Under the pieces are notes generated by a model that was not told the origin of the DNA, did not search any database, and was given only the letters and a program-made list of their open reading frames with translations. 64,000 nucleotides of DNA from an uncultured Clostridia bacterium (GTDB lineage: Bacteria > Bacillota > Clostridia > TANB77 > CAG-465). Shown one piece after another: positions 42,674-51,700 of the stretch (position 1 is its first letter; every line of letters starts with the position of its first letter). The translations under genes were made by a program, and so were the position numbers. Where the stretch lies: NCBI GenBank assembly GCA_934130325.1, contig CAKOYA010000002.1:1-64000 (forward strand). Reading direction: 5' to 3'.

Positions 42674-43891
42674 ATGAATGTATTAGTAGCATTAAATAAT
42701 AAAGAAATTAAATCTAAAATAGATGACGTATTTAATGAAAGAGTATATTTGTATGACATTGATTTAAAGGAAAATGTGATTGAATTTTTATCTAAGAATA
42801 AAGGTGAATATATAGTTGTTACAAGAGATAATTTACCCGGTAATATTGATGAAAAATTATATATAAAACAAATGAAAATTGCTAATAAAGATATAAGAAT
42901 TATATATATTGTTGAAAAATTAACAAATGAATATAAGGAATTCCTATTTGCTAATGAGGTATTTAATATAATTGAAGGAGAGGTAATAAATGTAGATGAG
43001 ATTATTTCAAGTATAATTGAAGATGAAAAAGTTGTATATTTAGATAACAATATTAAAGTAAATGAACCCGCTGAAAAATATGTAATAAAAAATAACGCTG
43101 TTTCAAAGGAAATAATTGCAGTTTATGGAACAAGTGGAAGTGGAAAATCAATAGTATCAAGTATAATCTCAAAAAATATTTCTAAAAATTTTAATCTCAA
43201 AGTATCATTATTAGATATGGATATTCAAAATCCCTCAATCGATATAATTAATAATATTAATCCTAACGAATCATCATTAACTCAAATAGTTGAAAATATT
43301 GATAACTCAAACGAGGTAAATGATATAATTTCAAAATATATGATAAAGGATGCAAAAAATAAAAATTTATGGTATATAACAAATAATTGTAGTTTATTTG
43401 AATGCCAAAATAGACTATCAAATAAATATTATGAAAAAATATATGGAAGTGTATATAATAAATCTGATTATATAGTAATTGATTTACCATCTTCACCATT
43501 TTTGGATGTAGTTCCATATACTTTAACAATAGCAAGTAAAATAATGTTTGTAGTAAATGCAAATTATATGAGCATAAGGCAGGCTATAAAATATATTGAA
43601 TTAATAACAAAGTTTTGGGACAATGAAAATGGTAAAATATATATCATTGTAAATAAAATGCAAAGAGACTCGCTAGATATAAAGCAAATAGAATCATTAC
43701 TTTCTGGATATAAAATTATAGCAATATTTGATTATTATAAGGAAATGGAAGGCTATATAAATGGTGGAATAAGTGAATTAAATGTTAATACTAATTTAGA
43801 TAAACTTTATAATATTTTGGGATTGAAAGAAAATAAAAGTAATGGGATTATTAAATTTATAAATAGGATTGGTAAAAAATATGTTGATTAA
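42674..43891 (+). CDS. CpaE/MinD-like ATPase with altered Walker A
   Basis: The 405-residue protein has a receiver-like N-terminal part (about 1-130) and a MinD/ParA fold: V-Y-G-T-S-G-S-G-K-S (about 150-159), L-L-D-M-D-I-Q-N-P-S and Y-I-V-I-D-L-P-S-S-P. CpaE/TadZ proteins position Tad secretion machines at the pole. The usual K-G-G-x-G-K-T is replaced by G-T-S-G-S-G-K-S, losing the signature lysine of the deviant Walker motif. It overlaps the CpaF-like gene by 11 bases. Confidence 0.78.
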   Translation: MNVLVALNNKEIKSKIDDVFNERVYLYDIDLKENVIEFLSKNKGEYIVVTRDNLPGNIDEKLYIKQMKIANKDIRIIYIVEKLTNEYKEFLFANEVFNIIEGEVINVDEIISSIIEDEKVVYLDNNIKVNEPAEKYVIKNNAVSKEIIAVYGTSGSGKSIVSSIISKNISKNFNLKVSLLDMDIQNPSIDIINNINPNESSLTQIVENIDNSNEVNDIISKYMIKDAKNKNLWYITNNCSLFECQNRLSNKYYEKIYGSVYNKSDYIVIDLPSSPFLDVVPYTLTIASKIMFVVNANYMSIRQAIKYIELITKFWDNENGKIYIIVNKMQRDSLDIKQIESLLSGYKIIAIFDYYKEMEGYINGGISELNVNTNLDKLYNILGLKENKSNGIIKFINRIGKKYVD

Positions 43892-45053
43892 TCCTTTTGA
43901 AGTAAAGTATAGCCCAAAAAAATTTAAAACTAAGAAGAATACTGTTGAAAGTGTGGATATTGATGAAGTTATAAATTATATAACTGTTAATTATTCAAGA
44001 TATATAAAGGATGAAAATAAAAAATTTTTTGAAGATAAAATTAAAGAATATATCTGCTTAAAATATTTTTTACCAGATAATTTTAACTATACTGATATAA
44101 TTAATAAAGTCATAGATAAAATATTTGGATATGGAATATTACAAAAATATATAGATAATAACGAAATCACGGATATAAGAGTAGTTCAATATGACGTTGT
44201 ATATATAAAGCAAATGGGAAAATGGAAAAAAGTAGAGGAAAGTTTTTGTAGTAGGGAAGAGTTTAGAGAATATATTATTTATACTATAACTAAAAATAAT
44301 AAAACTATTAATTATGATAATCCAATTATAGTAGTAAGTGATAAGAAAAATAAATTAAGATTGGAGGCGGGAATTTCTCCAGTTAATGCGCTAGATGATA
44401 GTTTAGTTATTAGAATACACAGATATACTGATAATTTAACATTGTTAGATTTGTTAAACCAATACAAAATGTTAGATAGAATGTCATATAAAGTGCTTAT
44501 AGAAATTTTAAATAAATATAAGAATATTATTATTGCTGGAAAGGGAGGAAGTGGAAAAACTACTCTATTAAGAGCAATATTAAAACAGATTCCGGATAAT
44601 GTTTCAGTATCTGTTAATGAAGAAACAAGTGAATTATATATAAAGAATAAGAATTTAATTCAAAGAGAAGTAATAATTGACAAGGAGAAAAATAATGTAA
44701 CATTAGAAAAATTATTGAAACATAGTCTGGTAATGTCAAATGATGTATTAGTAGTAGGTGAATTAAAAGGGGGAGAAACTTCTATTTTTATTGATGCTAT
44801 AAGTACTGGACATATGGGTCTTGCAACTGTTCATTCTAATTCTATTTATAATGTGATAGATAGACTTACTTTACTTTTTAAAAGAGATAAAAAAGCTGAA
44901 AAATATAGTGAAGAGTTTATACAAAATTTATTATATAATAGCATCAATTATATTATATATATGAAGGATTTTAAAATAAGTAGTATAGGTAAAGTAAGCG
45001 TAAATAACAAAAATAAGTATTATGTTAAGGAGATTTACAAACTAAATGTTTAA
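43881..45053 (+). CDS. CpaF/TadA-family (VirB11-type) secretion ATPase
   Basis: This hexameric-type traffic ATPase (390 residues from ATG 43881) has an N-terminal helical region, the G-Y-G-I-L-Q-K-Y-I segment, Walker A G-K-G-G-S-G-K-T-T (about 219-227), V-V-G-E-L-K-G-G-E (about 290-298) and the His-box S-T-G-H-M-G-L-A-T-V-H-S-N-S. CpaF/TadA ATPases drive Tad pilus assembly, and VirB11 relatives work beside VirB4, so this pairing fits either system. The TTG at 43869 is a less likely start because the ribosome site would touch it. Confidence 0.85.
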   Translation: MLINPFEVKYSPKKFKTKKNTVESVDIDEVINYITVNYSRYIKDENKKFFEDKIKEYICLKYFLPDNFNYTDIINKVIDKIFGYGILQKYIDNNEITDIRVVQYDVVYIKQMGKWKKVEESFCSREEFREYIIYTITKNNKTINYDNPIIVVSDKKNKLRLEAGISPVNALDDSLVIRIHRYTDNLTLLDLLNQYKMLDRMSYKVLIEILNKYKNIIIAGKGGSGKTTLLRAILKQIPDNVSVSVNEETSELYIKNKNLIQREVIIDKEKNNVTLEKLLKHSLVMSNDVLVVGELKGGETSIFIDAISTGHMGLATVHSNSIYNVIDRLTLLFKRDKKAEKYSEEFIQNLLYNSINYIIYMKDFKISSIGKVSVNNKNKYYVKEIYKLNV

Positions 45054-45840
45054 AAATTTAATAAAAATTTTTGTAAATAGATTAAAATGTTTTAAAGAAA
45101 TTGAAATGAATCTAGAAAATTTAACTAAAAAGCTGTCAAAAAAAGGAAAATTATTTAATTCATATACCATTATATACACATCATTTATTATATCAATTAT
45201 ATGCTTTTTCATTTTATTTAATTATTCAAAATTAATAATTAGTTCTATTTTATTTTCAGTAATTATACTTTTTTTTCCATTAACTATTATAGAAATTGTA
45301 GTAAATTTTATAGATTCGAAGATAAAAAAAGAATTTATTCTTTTAATAATTAATCTCCAAAGTTTTTCAAAAAGTACAAATAATATTATTTTAGGGTTTA
45401 AAGAAATAAAAATACATGGATATATAAAAAGGTATATAGATAATTTTAACACGTTAATAAGTAGTGGATTTAGTATTGGACAAGCTTTTGATAATTTAAT
45501 CAAAGAAATTAACATCAGAGAAATTGGGAATATTATATATTTGCTAAAATTAAATTATATAAATGGTGGGGATTCATATGAAATTTTAAAAGAATCACAT
45601 AATTATTTATTTGAAATGGAAAAAATAAAACAAAATGAAATTGAAAAAAAATTTAATATTTTAGCTATTTTTATGGTTATATTAGCAATAAATATATTTT
45701 TTTTAGTATTTTTTGTACTAAAAAATAATGAATATAAAAAAATACTGTTAAATACATTTTTTGGAAAAATTATATTGGATTTTAATAGTTTTATATATTT
45801 TTTAGCATATTTTTATTTAAAAAAATTAATTAAGGAGTGA
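45046..45840 (+). CDS. TadB/TadC-like (T2SSF) membrane protein
   Basis: The 264 residues show two N-terminal membrane segments (about 45-92), a cytoplasmic helical domain (about 95-205, with S-G-F-S-I-G-Q-A-F-D-N-L and N-G-G-D-S-Y-E-I-L) and two C-terminal membrane segments. This is the inner-membrane platform layout of TadB, TadC and SpoIIIAB. It overlaps the CpaF gene by 8 bases. Only one such protein is present, whereas Tad loci usually have two. Confidence 0.78.
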   Translation: MFKNLIKIFVNRLKCFKEIEMNLENLTKKLSKKGKLFNSYTIIYTSFIISIICFFILFNYSKLIISSILFSVIILFFPLTIIEIVVNFIDSKIKKEFILLIINLQSFSKSTNNIILGFKEIKIHGYIKRYIDNFNTLISSGFSIGQAFDNLIKEINIREIGNIIYLLKLNYINGGDSYEILKESHNYLFEMEKIKQNEIEKKFNILAIFMVILAINIFFLVFFVLKNNEYKKILLNTFFGKIILDFNSFIYFLAYFYLKKLIKE

Positions 45841-45844
45841 TAAT

Positions 45845-46576
45845 ATGGAAAATACTTTAAGTTTTAATAACTTAAATAATGAAATTAATTTAGATAAAAG
45901 TTTAAATCTTGAGGTAAAAAATACTGAAAAAGCTTTTTCTAATATTGTACAAAACACAATTGGAAAGGGAGCAGATTATGTTATAAAAACTATGCCGGTA
46001 AGTGAACCTATTAAGAATATTTTACTTGATGTAAGAAAATCGTTTGAAAGTAGAGATTTTAAAAAAATATTAAGTACGGCTATTCAAAGTAGTATTGAAG
46101 AGGGAGTAAAATTTTTAAATATTCCTAAAAATTGTTTAAGAGATATTTCAACTATAGTAAATGCATCATTTAAAGGAGGTTTGAAAGAGGCTGTTTCGGC
46201 AACAATAGATATTGTAGCAAATAAATATTTAAAAAATAATATTTTTTACAATTTTGTAAAAGATTTTATAAATAAAACAAAGGCGTTTGTCTTTAATAGA
46301 GATTTTAAGGATAGAATAGATAAATCAGTGCAAAATTTACTGAAAAAAGTGGAAAACTATAAAGAAAAGTGCAATGAGTGGTATGAAAGTTATAATAAAT
46401 TGGATTTTAATAAAATTAACGATTTAGCTAAATCATTAAATAAGGAAAAGAAGTTTGTAAATTCAAATTCAGAGTGTTTGAAACAAAATAATATAATACA
46501 AAATATGACAAAATTAGTAAATGTAAAAAAAGATAAATTATCAAATATTCAAATGCAAATTTGTAGCAATTTATAG
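45845..46576 (+). CDS. Unknown protein of the VirB4/Tad-like cluster
   Basis: I recognise no family in this 243-residue, soluble, Lys/Asn-rich helical protein. It lacks a signal peptide and membrane segments. Notable stretches are N-T-I-G-K-G-A-D-Y-V-I-K-T-M-P-V-S-E-P (about 37-55) and two similar-looking halves around S-S-I-E-E-G-V-K-F-L and S-F-K-G-G-L-K-E-A-V. It is 4 bp after the TadB/C-like gene and 47 bp before the CapA-like gene, so it is a candidate substrate or cytoplasmic cofactor of the machine. Confidence 0.7.
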   Translation: MENTLSFNNLNNEINLDKSLNLEVKNTEKAFSNIVQNTIGKGADYVIKTMPVSEPIKNILLDVRKSFESRDFKKILSTAIQSSIEEGVKFLNIPKNCLRDISTIVNASFKGGLKEAVSATIDIVANKYLKNNIFYNFVKDFINKTKAFVFNRDFKDRIDKSVQNLLKKVENYKEKCNEWYESYNKLDFNKINDLAKSLNKEKKFVNSNSECLKQNNIIQNMTKLVNVKKDKLSNIQMQICSNL

Positions 46577-46623
46577 TATAAAAATCATCATATTTAATTA
46601 TAATAAAAATATGGTGAATTTAT

Positions 46624-47841
46624 ATGAAAATACAAAAAGTTGATGGTAATGAAAATGAAAAAAACGAAATTACAAAAAGACAAATTATTATACTTATTAT
46701 ACTTTTATTAGTTTTAGTTTTTGTAATTTATCAAGCATATATTTTAACTCTATATACTTTTGGAAAAAAAGAAAAGAAACAATTAAAATTATATAATTAT
46801 TGTGATAGTATAATATCTAAAGTAATGGGAAAAGAAATTATATTAAAGGAAGAGTATTCACTTAAATTTGCAGGAATTGGTGATATTAGCGCATCTGAAA
46901 AATTAGGAAACTTTAAAGTTTTACAAAATTATAATAATATATTAGGATTAACTCAAGTTATAGATAAATTAAATACATATGATATTATAACTGCCAGTGT
47001 AAGTGGATCAATATTAAAAGAAAATTATGATTTTGAGGGGATAATGAAATTACTAAAAAATTCTAATATTTCTACTGTTGCTCTTGCAAATTACAATATA
47101 TTTAATAAAAATGAAAGTGGATTAATAAAGACTATTGAGAATTTAGATGAAAATGGAATTAATCAAATTGGGGCAAATAGCACTAACACAAGAAAAGATC
47201 CAATTATAATAAGTAAAAATCAAATATCTATAGGATTTTTATCATATACTACAAAGACAAATCAAAAATTAAATAAAAATAATACAAATATGGTAAATAT
47301 ATTTTCAGATGAGAATTTAAAATACGATTTGGAATATTTAAATTCAAAAAATGTAGATTTTATTGTTGCATATTTAAATGTTCCTACAAATAATTCTAAC
47401 GTTATTACATATGAGCAAAAAAATATAGTAGAAAAACTTTTTTTATCCGGAGTTGACGTAGTACTTGGAACAGGGAATACTAATGTACAGGAACAAATAG
47501 AAGAAGTGGAAATAGATAAACCTGTATACGCAATATATAGTTTAGGAAATTTTTATGGAAATTTTGAAGATAATGAAGAAAATTTTAGTGTAATTGCAAA
47601 TATTGAATTTAAAAAGAATGTAACAAAAGATCAAGATGGAAATTTAAAGCAGGTAGAAAAGGATATGATTATGAATGAACCTATTACTGTGTTAAAAGAT
47701 ATTAATAAAAATAAAATTGAATATATTATGTTGAGTGAAGAAATAAAAAGATATGATGAAGGAAATTCTAATATTACATTAGAATATTATAATAAAATAA
47801 AAAATATGGAAAATAGGCTAAAAAACATTATAGATCCATAA
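46624..47841 (+). CDS. Membrane-anchored CapA-like protein with degenerate metal sites
   Basis: The 405-residue protein has an N-terminal membrane anchor (about 20-42) and an extracytoplasmic CapA (PgsA)-type calcineurin fold, recognisable by F-A-G-I-G-D-I, V-A-L-A-N-Y-N, L-S-Y-T-T-K, G-V-D-V-V-L-G-T-G and Y-S-L-G-N-F. Positions that carry metal ligands in CapA are changed: A-N-N-H is A-N-Y-N, the H-W-G motif is Y-L-N and G-H-H-P-H is G-T-G-N-T-N. It is therefore probably not an active phosphoesterase. It ends the cluster. Confidence 0.75.
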   Translation: MKIQKVDGNENEKNEITKRQIIILIILLLVLVFVIYQAYILTLYTFGKKEKKQLKLYNYCDSIISKVMGKEIILKEEYSLKFAGIGDISASEKLGNFKVLQNYNNILGLTQVIDKLNTYDIITASVSGSILKENYDFEGIMKLLKNSNISTVALANYNIFNKNESGLIKTIENLDENGINQIGANSTNTRKDPIIISKNQISIGFLSYTTKTNQKLNKNNTNMVNIFSDENLKYDLEYLNSKNVDFIVAYLNVPTNNSNVITYEQKNIVEKLFLSGVDVVLGTGNTNVQEQIEEVEIDKPVYAIYSLGNFYGNFEDNEENFSVIANIEFKKNVTKDQDGNLKQVEKDMIMNEPITVLKDINKNKIEYIMLSEEIKRYDEGNSNITLEYYNKIKNMENRLKNIIDP

Positions 47842-47858
47842 TAAATATAATAAATATA

Positions 47859-47887
47859 TTGACTTATACCTATATATGTAGTATATA
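47859..47887 (+). promoter_or_regulatory. Promoter of the GH13 amylase gene
   Basis: TTGACT (47859-47864) and TATATA (47882-47887) are 17 bases apart. AAAGGAG follows about 40 bases downstream. Confidence 0.7.
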
Positions 47888-47940
47888 TAAGTGTAAGTTT
47901 ATATTTTTTGACAAATTTAATTAAAGGAGTTGTTTTTATA

Positions 47941-49788
47941 ATGAAAGTATATTTTAATTCTTGGAATGAAAAATTTAAACGGCCATTTGGTGCCATTTGT
48001 TCAAATTCTACATGTAAATTTAATATTAAAATTGAAGAACTAAATGGTCAATTTGATGTGAAATTGGTATTATTTGAAGATGGAAAGTGGGAGAGATACC
48101 AAGCTAAAGAGTATTTATTAAAAAAAATTAGCGATGATGTATATTCTACTGAAGTTAAATTTTTAAAAATTGGATATTATTTTTATTATTTTGAAATAAT
48201 ATTTAATAACAAATTATTAAATATTGTTTTGGATCCGCTAACAAATAATGCTAAAATTTGTAATGATACTTACAATAAATGGCAAGTTACAGTATATGAT
48301 AAAGAATTGGATTGTAAGAAAACTGGTTTTGAAAATTCTGTAATGTATCAGATATTTCCAGATAGCTTTTACAGGGATAAAGTTTTGCAAGATGGAATTC
48401 TCCCTGATAGGAAAATAGTTGAAACAGGATATTTAAATATTGTGGATGATTCAAGCAGAGTAAATGTAAAGAATAACACGTATTATGGTGGAAATATAGA
48501 TGGAATACGTAAAAAATTGCCGTATTTACGTGAACTTGGTATAAATATTATATATCTTAATCCCATATTTGAGGCACATTCAAATCATAGATACAATACT
48601 GCTAATTTTATGCAGTTAGATCCATTGTTGGGAAAAAATAAAGACTTTACTCAGTTTTGTGATGAAGCACACAAAATGGGAATAAGTATTATTTTGGATG
48701 GTGTGTTTAATCATGTTGGCGCAGATAGCATTTACTTTAATAAGTTTAAAAGATATCCAAATGAAGGAGCATTTAATTCAAAGTCTAGTATTTATTATCC
48801 TTGGTTTAAAAATAATTTTTTTACTTATCCTAACAGCTATAAAGGTTGGTGGGGAGATGCTAATGGACTGCCTGCTGTTGATACGTTTTCACCTGAGTAT
48901 ATTGAATATATTTGTGGTAAAAACGGTGTGGTAAAGACTTGGCTTGAAAGAGGTGCGGATGGTTTTAGACTGGATGTTATTGATGAGTTACCAAATGAAT
49001 TTATTGATATATTATGTGATTCAATAAAAAAGTATGGCGGAAAAATTATAATAGGTGAAGTTTGGGAAGATGCAACTGAAAAATTTGATATGTATGGAAC
49101 TAGAAGAAGGTATTTATTAGGTGAACAAATAGATACTGTAATGAATTATCCTTTCTTTAACTCTGCATATAATTATATTAAATATGGAGATTTTTTAAAT
49201 ATATATGCGGGGACAATGAGAATTTTGGAGCATTATCCTAAGTATTCTATAAATTTGCTTATGAATTTGATTTCTACTCATGATATTGAAAGAATAAGTA
49301 ATAGACTTGCAAATGAGGGAAAAAGGGAATTCACTCGTGAACAAATTGAATTTTCAAGAAAAATGTTGCCTTTATTACTAACGATGCAGTTTACATTTCC
49401 TGGGATTCCGTGTATCTACTATGGTGATGAAATTGCTATGATGGGAAGAGGTAATCTAGAAAACAGAAAGTATTTTGATTGGAATTGCAAAGATAAAACT
49501 TTTATAAACTATATAAAAGAATTATCAAATATCAAAAAAAATAATTTAGCATGTTCTGGAGATTTTAAATTTTTGTATTTAACTCAAGATTTATTAATAT
49601 ATAAAAGAAATTATTTAAATAATGTGTTAATCATTATTATTAATAGGTCAGATAAAACATATCATTTAAAAGATATAGAAGTTTTAAAAAGCGTGCTAAA
49701 AAATAGTAATATCATTTTTACAACATCTGCTAGTAATAGTATTGAAAAAATATATCCATATAGTGCGATAATTGTAGATAGATTCTGA
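47941..49788 (+). CDS. GH13 alpha-amylase/neopullulanase-type glycosidase (intracellular)
   Basis: The 615-residue protein has an N-terminal beta-sandwich (about 1-115), the catalytic (beta/alpha)8 barrel with GH13 regions I-IV: D-G-V-F-N-H-V-G (about 255), G-F-R-L-D-V-I-D (nucleophile Asp near 345), I-I-G-E-V-W-E (acid Glu near 373) and S-T-H-D (about 445-448), and a C-terminal beta domain. The pattern fits cyclomaltodextrinase/neopullulanase enzymes that cut maltodextrins. No signal peptide is present. The ATG at 47941 is chosen for its AAAGGAG site. It has its own promoter and terminator. Confidence 0.9.
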   Translation: MKVYFNSWNEKFKRPFGAICSNSTCKFNIKIEELNGQFDVKLVLFEDGKWERYQAKEYLLKKISDDVYSTEVKFLKIGYYFYYFEIIFNNKLLNIVLDPLTNNAKICNDTYNKWQVTVYDKELDCKKTGFENSVMYQIFPDSFYRDKVLQDGILPDRKIVETGYLNIVDDSSRVNVKNNTYYGGNIDGIRKKLPYLRELGINIIYLNPIFEAHSNHRYNTANFMQLDPLLGKNKDFTQFCDEAHKMGISIILDGVFNHVGADSIYFNKFKRYPNEGAFNSKSSIYYPWFKNNFFTYPNSYKGWWGDANGLPAVDTFSPEYIEYICGKNGVVKTWLERGADGFRLDVIDELPNEFIDILCDSIKKYGGKIIIGEVWEDATEKFDMYGTRRRYLLGEQIDTVMNYPFFNSAYNYIKYGDFLNIYAGTMRILEHYPKYSINLLMNLISTHDIERISNRLANEGKREFTREQIEFSRKMLPLLLTMQFTFPGIPCIYYGDEIAMMGRGNLENRKYFDWNCKDKTFINYIKELSNIKKNNLACSGDFKFLYLTQDLLIYKRNYLNNVLIIIINRSDKTYHLKDIEVLKSVLKNSNIIFTTSASNSIEKIYPYSAIIVDRF

Positions 49789-49803
49789 TTTAAATTCTTA
49801 AAT

Positions 49804-49835
49804 AAAAAGATAAAAGTATTTGCTTTTATCTTTTT
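49804..49835 (+). terminator. Terminator after the amylase gene
   Basis: AAAAAGATAAAAG (49804-49816) pairs perfectly with CTTTTATCTTTTT (49823-49835), followed by T and G. Confidence 0.85.
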
Positions 49836-49875
49836 TGTATTATATAATATTTTTATATTGAAAGGATGAATAAAA

Positions 49876-50214
49876 ATGGATTTTAATAAAAAATTAAATG
49901 AATTGGCCCAGAGTTTAAAAAACTCAAATGAATATATAGAATTTATAAATTTAAAAAATGAGGTAAAAAAAGATGAAAATGCTTTTAATATGCTAAAGGA
50001 ATTTAAAAGTAAACAAAAATCTCAACAGTTAAAATATCTAAATGGTAGTGAAACATCAAAATCAGAGGAAACAGAATTACAGAATTTATACTCAATTTTA
50101 GTTCAAAATGAGAATATAAGAAAAATGCTTGAGTGCGAAATGAAAATAAATATATACTTAGCTAATGTTCAAAAAGTAATGGGAGACGCAATTAAGGAGA
50201 TAGTTGATTTTTAA
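49876..50214 (+). CDS. YlbF/YmcA-family regulator
   Basis: The 112-residue all-helical protein matches the Com_YlbF family: A-Q-S-L-K-N-S-N-E-Y-I-E-F near the start, a long central helix with F-K-S-K-Q-K-S-Q-Q-L, and the C-terminal N-I-Y-L-A-N-V-Q-K-V-M-G-D-A-I. In Bacillus the YlbF-YmcA-YaaT complex affects RNase Y and Spo0A activation. The stop overlaps the next start (TAATG). Confidence 0.82.
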   Translation: MDFNKKLNELAQSLKNSNEYIEFINLKNEVKKDENAFNMLKEFKSKQKSQQLKYLNGSETSKSEETELQNLYSILVQNENIRKMLECEMKINIYLANVQKVMGDAIKEIVDF

Positions 50215-50840
50215 TGAGTTTTTTAGATAAATTTAAATGTCTAGGCAAGCAGAATAATGATAGTGCATTAAATCAAATTTCAAGTACATTGCCAGTTAAT
50301 GAAGAGATTGCAAAAACAATTTTAAATAAATTAGGAAATAAAACTTCTAAGGTAGTTTTTGATAAAGATATTAAAAATAGTTATTATGTATATTTTAAAG
50401 ATACTATATATATATCAGAAAGTAGAAGAAACAACAAATATACAAGAGTATGTCTTATAGCACATGAATGTGCACATTCGATGCAATCTAAGGGGTTACA
50501 GAGGGTTAACTTTATATTATCAAATATTGAGATTTTAGCTTTTATTATTTGCTTTATATTCATTTTAGTTTCAAAAATAGATAATATATTTTATATTTAT
50601 TTGTTATTTTGCATAATTTCAATTATTCCTAGGGGAATCTTGGAAGTTGATGCAATAAAGAAATCTTTAAATATATCATCTAATTATTTAAAGCCAATTT
50701 TAAATAATAAAGATTATAATTTAATAATGTATGCATATACAAGGCAAATTAAGTTTTTAATGCCTTTTGCAATTATTACATTATTTTTTGAAAAAATACT
50801 TAGATGTTTAATACTTTTTTTATTAACATTTTTAATATAA
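50214..50840 (+). CDS. YugP-like zinc membrane peptidase
   Basis: This 208-residue protein has the H-E-C-A-H zinc motif (84-88) in the context I-A-H-E-C-A-H-S-M-Q, as in the YugP/Zn_peptidase_2 family, then a membrane pair (about 100-135), L-E-V-D-A-I-K-K-S-L (about 144-153) and a last hydrophobic segment. It is rather short for the family, and the usual two N-terminal membrane segments are missing. It is translationally coupled to the YlbF-type gene. Confidence 0.75.
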   Translation: MSFLDKFKCLGKQNNDSALNQISSTLPVNEEIAKTILNKLGNKTSKVVFDKDIKNSYYVYFKDTIYISESRRNNKYTRVCLIAHECAHSMQSKGLQRVNFILSNIEILAFIICFIFILVSKIDNIFYIYLLFCIISIIPRGILEVDAIKKSLNISSNYLKPILNNKDYNLIMYAYTRQIKFLMPFAIITLFFEKILRCLILFLLTFLI

Positions 50841-50885
50841 ATTATATTCGATATACATAGTATATATTGGGTGATAAGTTTGAAA

Positions 50886-51014
50886 ATGACAGATAAACAA
50901 AAATATATTTCATATATAGCTTTAGTGATTATTATATTACTTATTTTTTTTGTTAAAGAATATCTGTATCCTACAGAAATTATTAATAATAATTTGGATC
51001 GGAAAAGAGATTGA
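50886..51014 (+). CDS. 42-residue single-span membrane peptide upstream of cwlD
   Basis: The ORF encodes a charged N-terminus (M-T-D-K-Q-K), one membrane segment of about 18 residues and a polar tail ending D-R-K-R-D. GGGTGAT lies about 10 bases before the ATG at 50886; a TTG at 50880 is an alternative. It lies between the YugP-like gene and cwlD, 116 bp before the latter. I do not recognise a family. Confidence 0.6.
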   Translation: MTDKQKYISYIALVIIILLIFFVKEYLYPTEIINNNLDRKRD

Positions 51015-51130
51015 AATATATCATGAGTTTATAAATTGATTTTTTGTGATATTTTTGATAAATAAATATGATTTTTAATTGTTTGTATTATATTTTATAA
51101 AGTGCATATATATGTATAAGGTGATATAAT

Positions 51131-51355
51131 TTGAAATTATCAAAATATAAAAAAAGTATATGTTTATTTTGCTGTATTATAGGTATTATTACTGTAATAT
51201 ACAGTATAGTTAATGTAGTAAAAGTATCGAATCAAACTGCTAAGGTAAATGCACTTCCTATAACCAATAAAGTTATAGTAATTGATGCAGGACATGGGTT
51301 ACCAGATGAGGGGGCGTTCTTATTGTACAAAAAGAATAAACAACTAACCTTTTAA
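51131..51355 (+). pseudogene. cwlD: cwlD 5' part: N-acetylmuramoyl-L-alanine amidase interrupted by an element
   Basis: This part encodes the membrane/signal segment (about 11-30) and the first amidase motif V-I-V-I-D-A-G-H-G (residues 48-56, first zinc ligand His), then D-E-G-A at the junction (51305-51316). Beyond 51316 the frame runs into element DNA and stops at 51355. The start is TTG at 51131 with AAGGTGAT just upstream. The rest of the gene resumes at 55873 beyond a 4.57-kb insertion. CwlD removes side peptides in the spore cortex to make muramic-delta-lactam. In this state it cannot make a functional enzyme. Confidence 0.92.
51305..51315 (+). repeat. Left 11-bp direct repeat (attL core)
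   Basis: The sequence GATGAGGGGGC at 51305-51315 is repeated identically at 55873-55883. It lies in the cwlD codons for D-E-G-A. The flanking bases differ (CCA before and GTT after on the left; GGC before and AGT after on the right), so the identity ends exactly here. Confidence 0.93.
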
Positions 51356-51700
51356 AAATAAAGCAATGGGGTGCGTTACTTCACTTTATTTTTTTTATGG
51401 ATAGGGGATAAATTACAGAACAAAATTGATATTATAGATAGGATTAAAGACATGGCTATAAACATAATTTTATAGGTAAGTAGAAAATCAAGCTATAATT
51501 TTTGCATATTCAAAAAAATAAAAAAAGGTTTACAGGGTAGTTTATAAAATATTAAAATAAACTATCCTTATATTTTTGAATTTATAAAATTAAAATACTT
51601 TGAAAAAAAGTACTGATTATAAAATGAAAATTAAATATAGAACGTACTGAGTAAGAATGGCATGAGTTGAAAGCCATCCTTTTTTAAAATTATTTAGAAG
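51356..51700. other. Non-coding left end of the element
   Basis: I see no gene here. It has a hairpin AATAAAG...CTTTATT ending in eight T (about 51358-51397), an inverted repeat GGTAGTTTA...TAAACTATCC at about 51537-51566, and a short ATGGC...GCCAT hairpin with T6 near 51658-51685. These could be terminators that insulate the cargo gene from cwlD transcription. Confidence 0.45.

Noticed and set aside
47787..47996. Minus-strand 69-residue ORF opposite the amylase promoter
   Set aside because: It spans a promoter and two gene ends with no ribosome site.
51316..51340. Symmetric recombinase arm sites flanking the att cores (ATTGTACAAA left, TTTGTGCAAT right)
   Set aside because: The motifs are similar but sit at unequal distances (6 and 15 bases) from the cores, so I do not claim them as binding arms.
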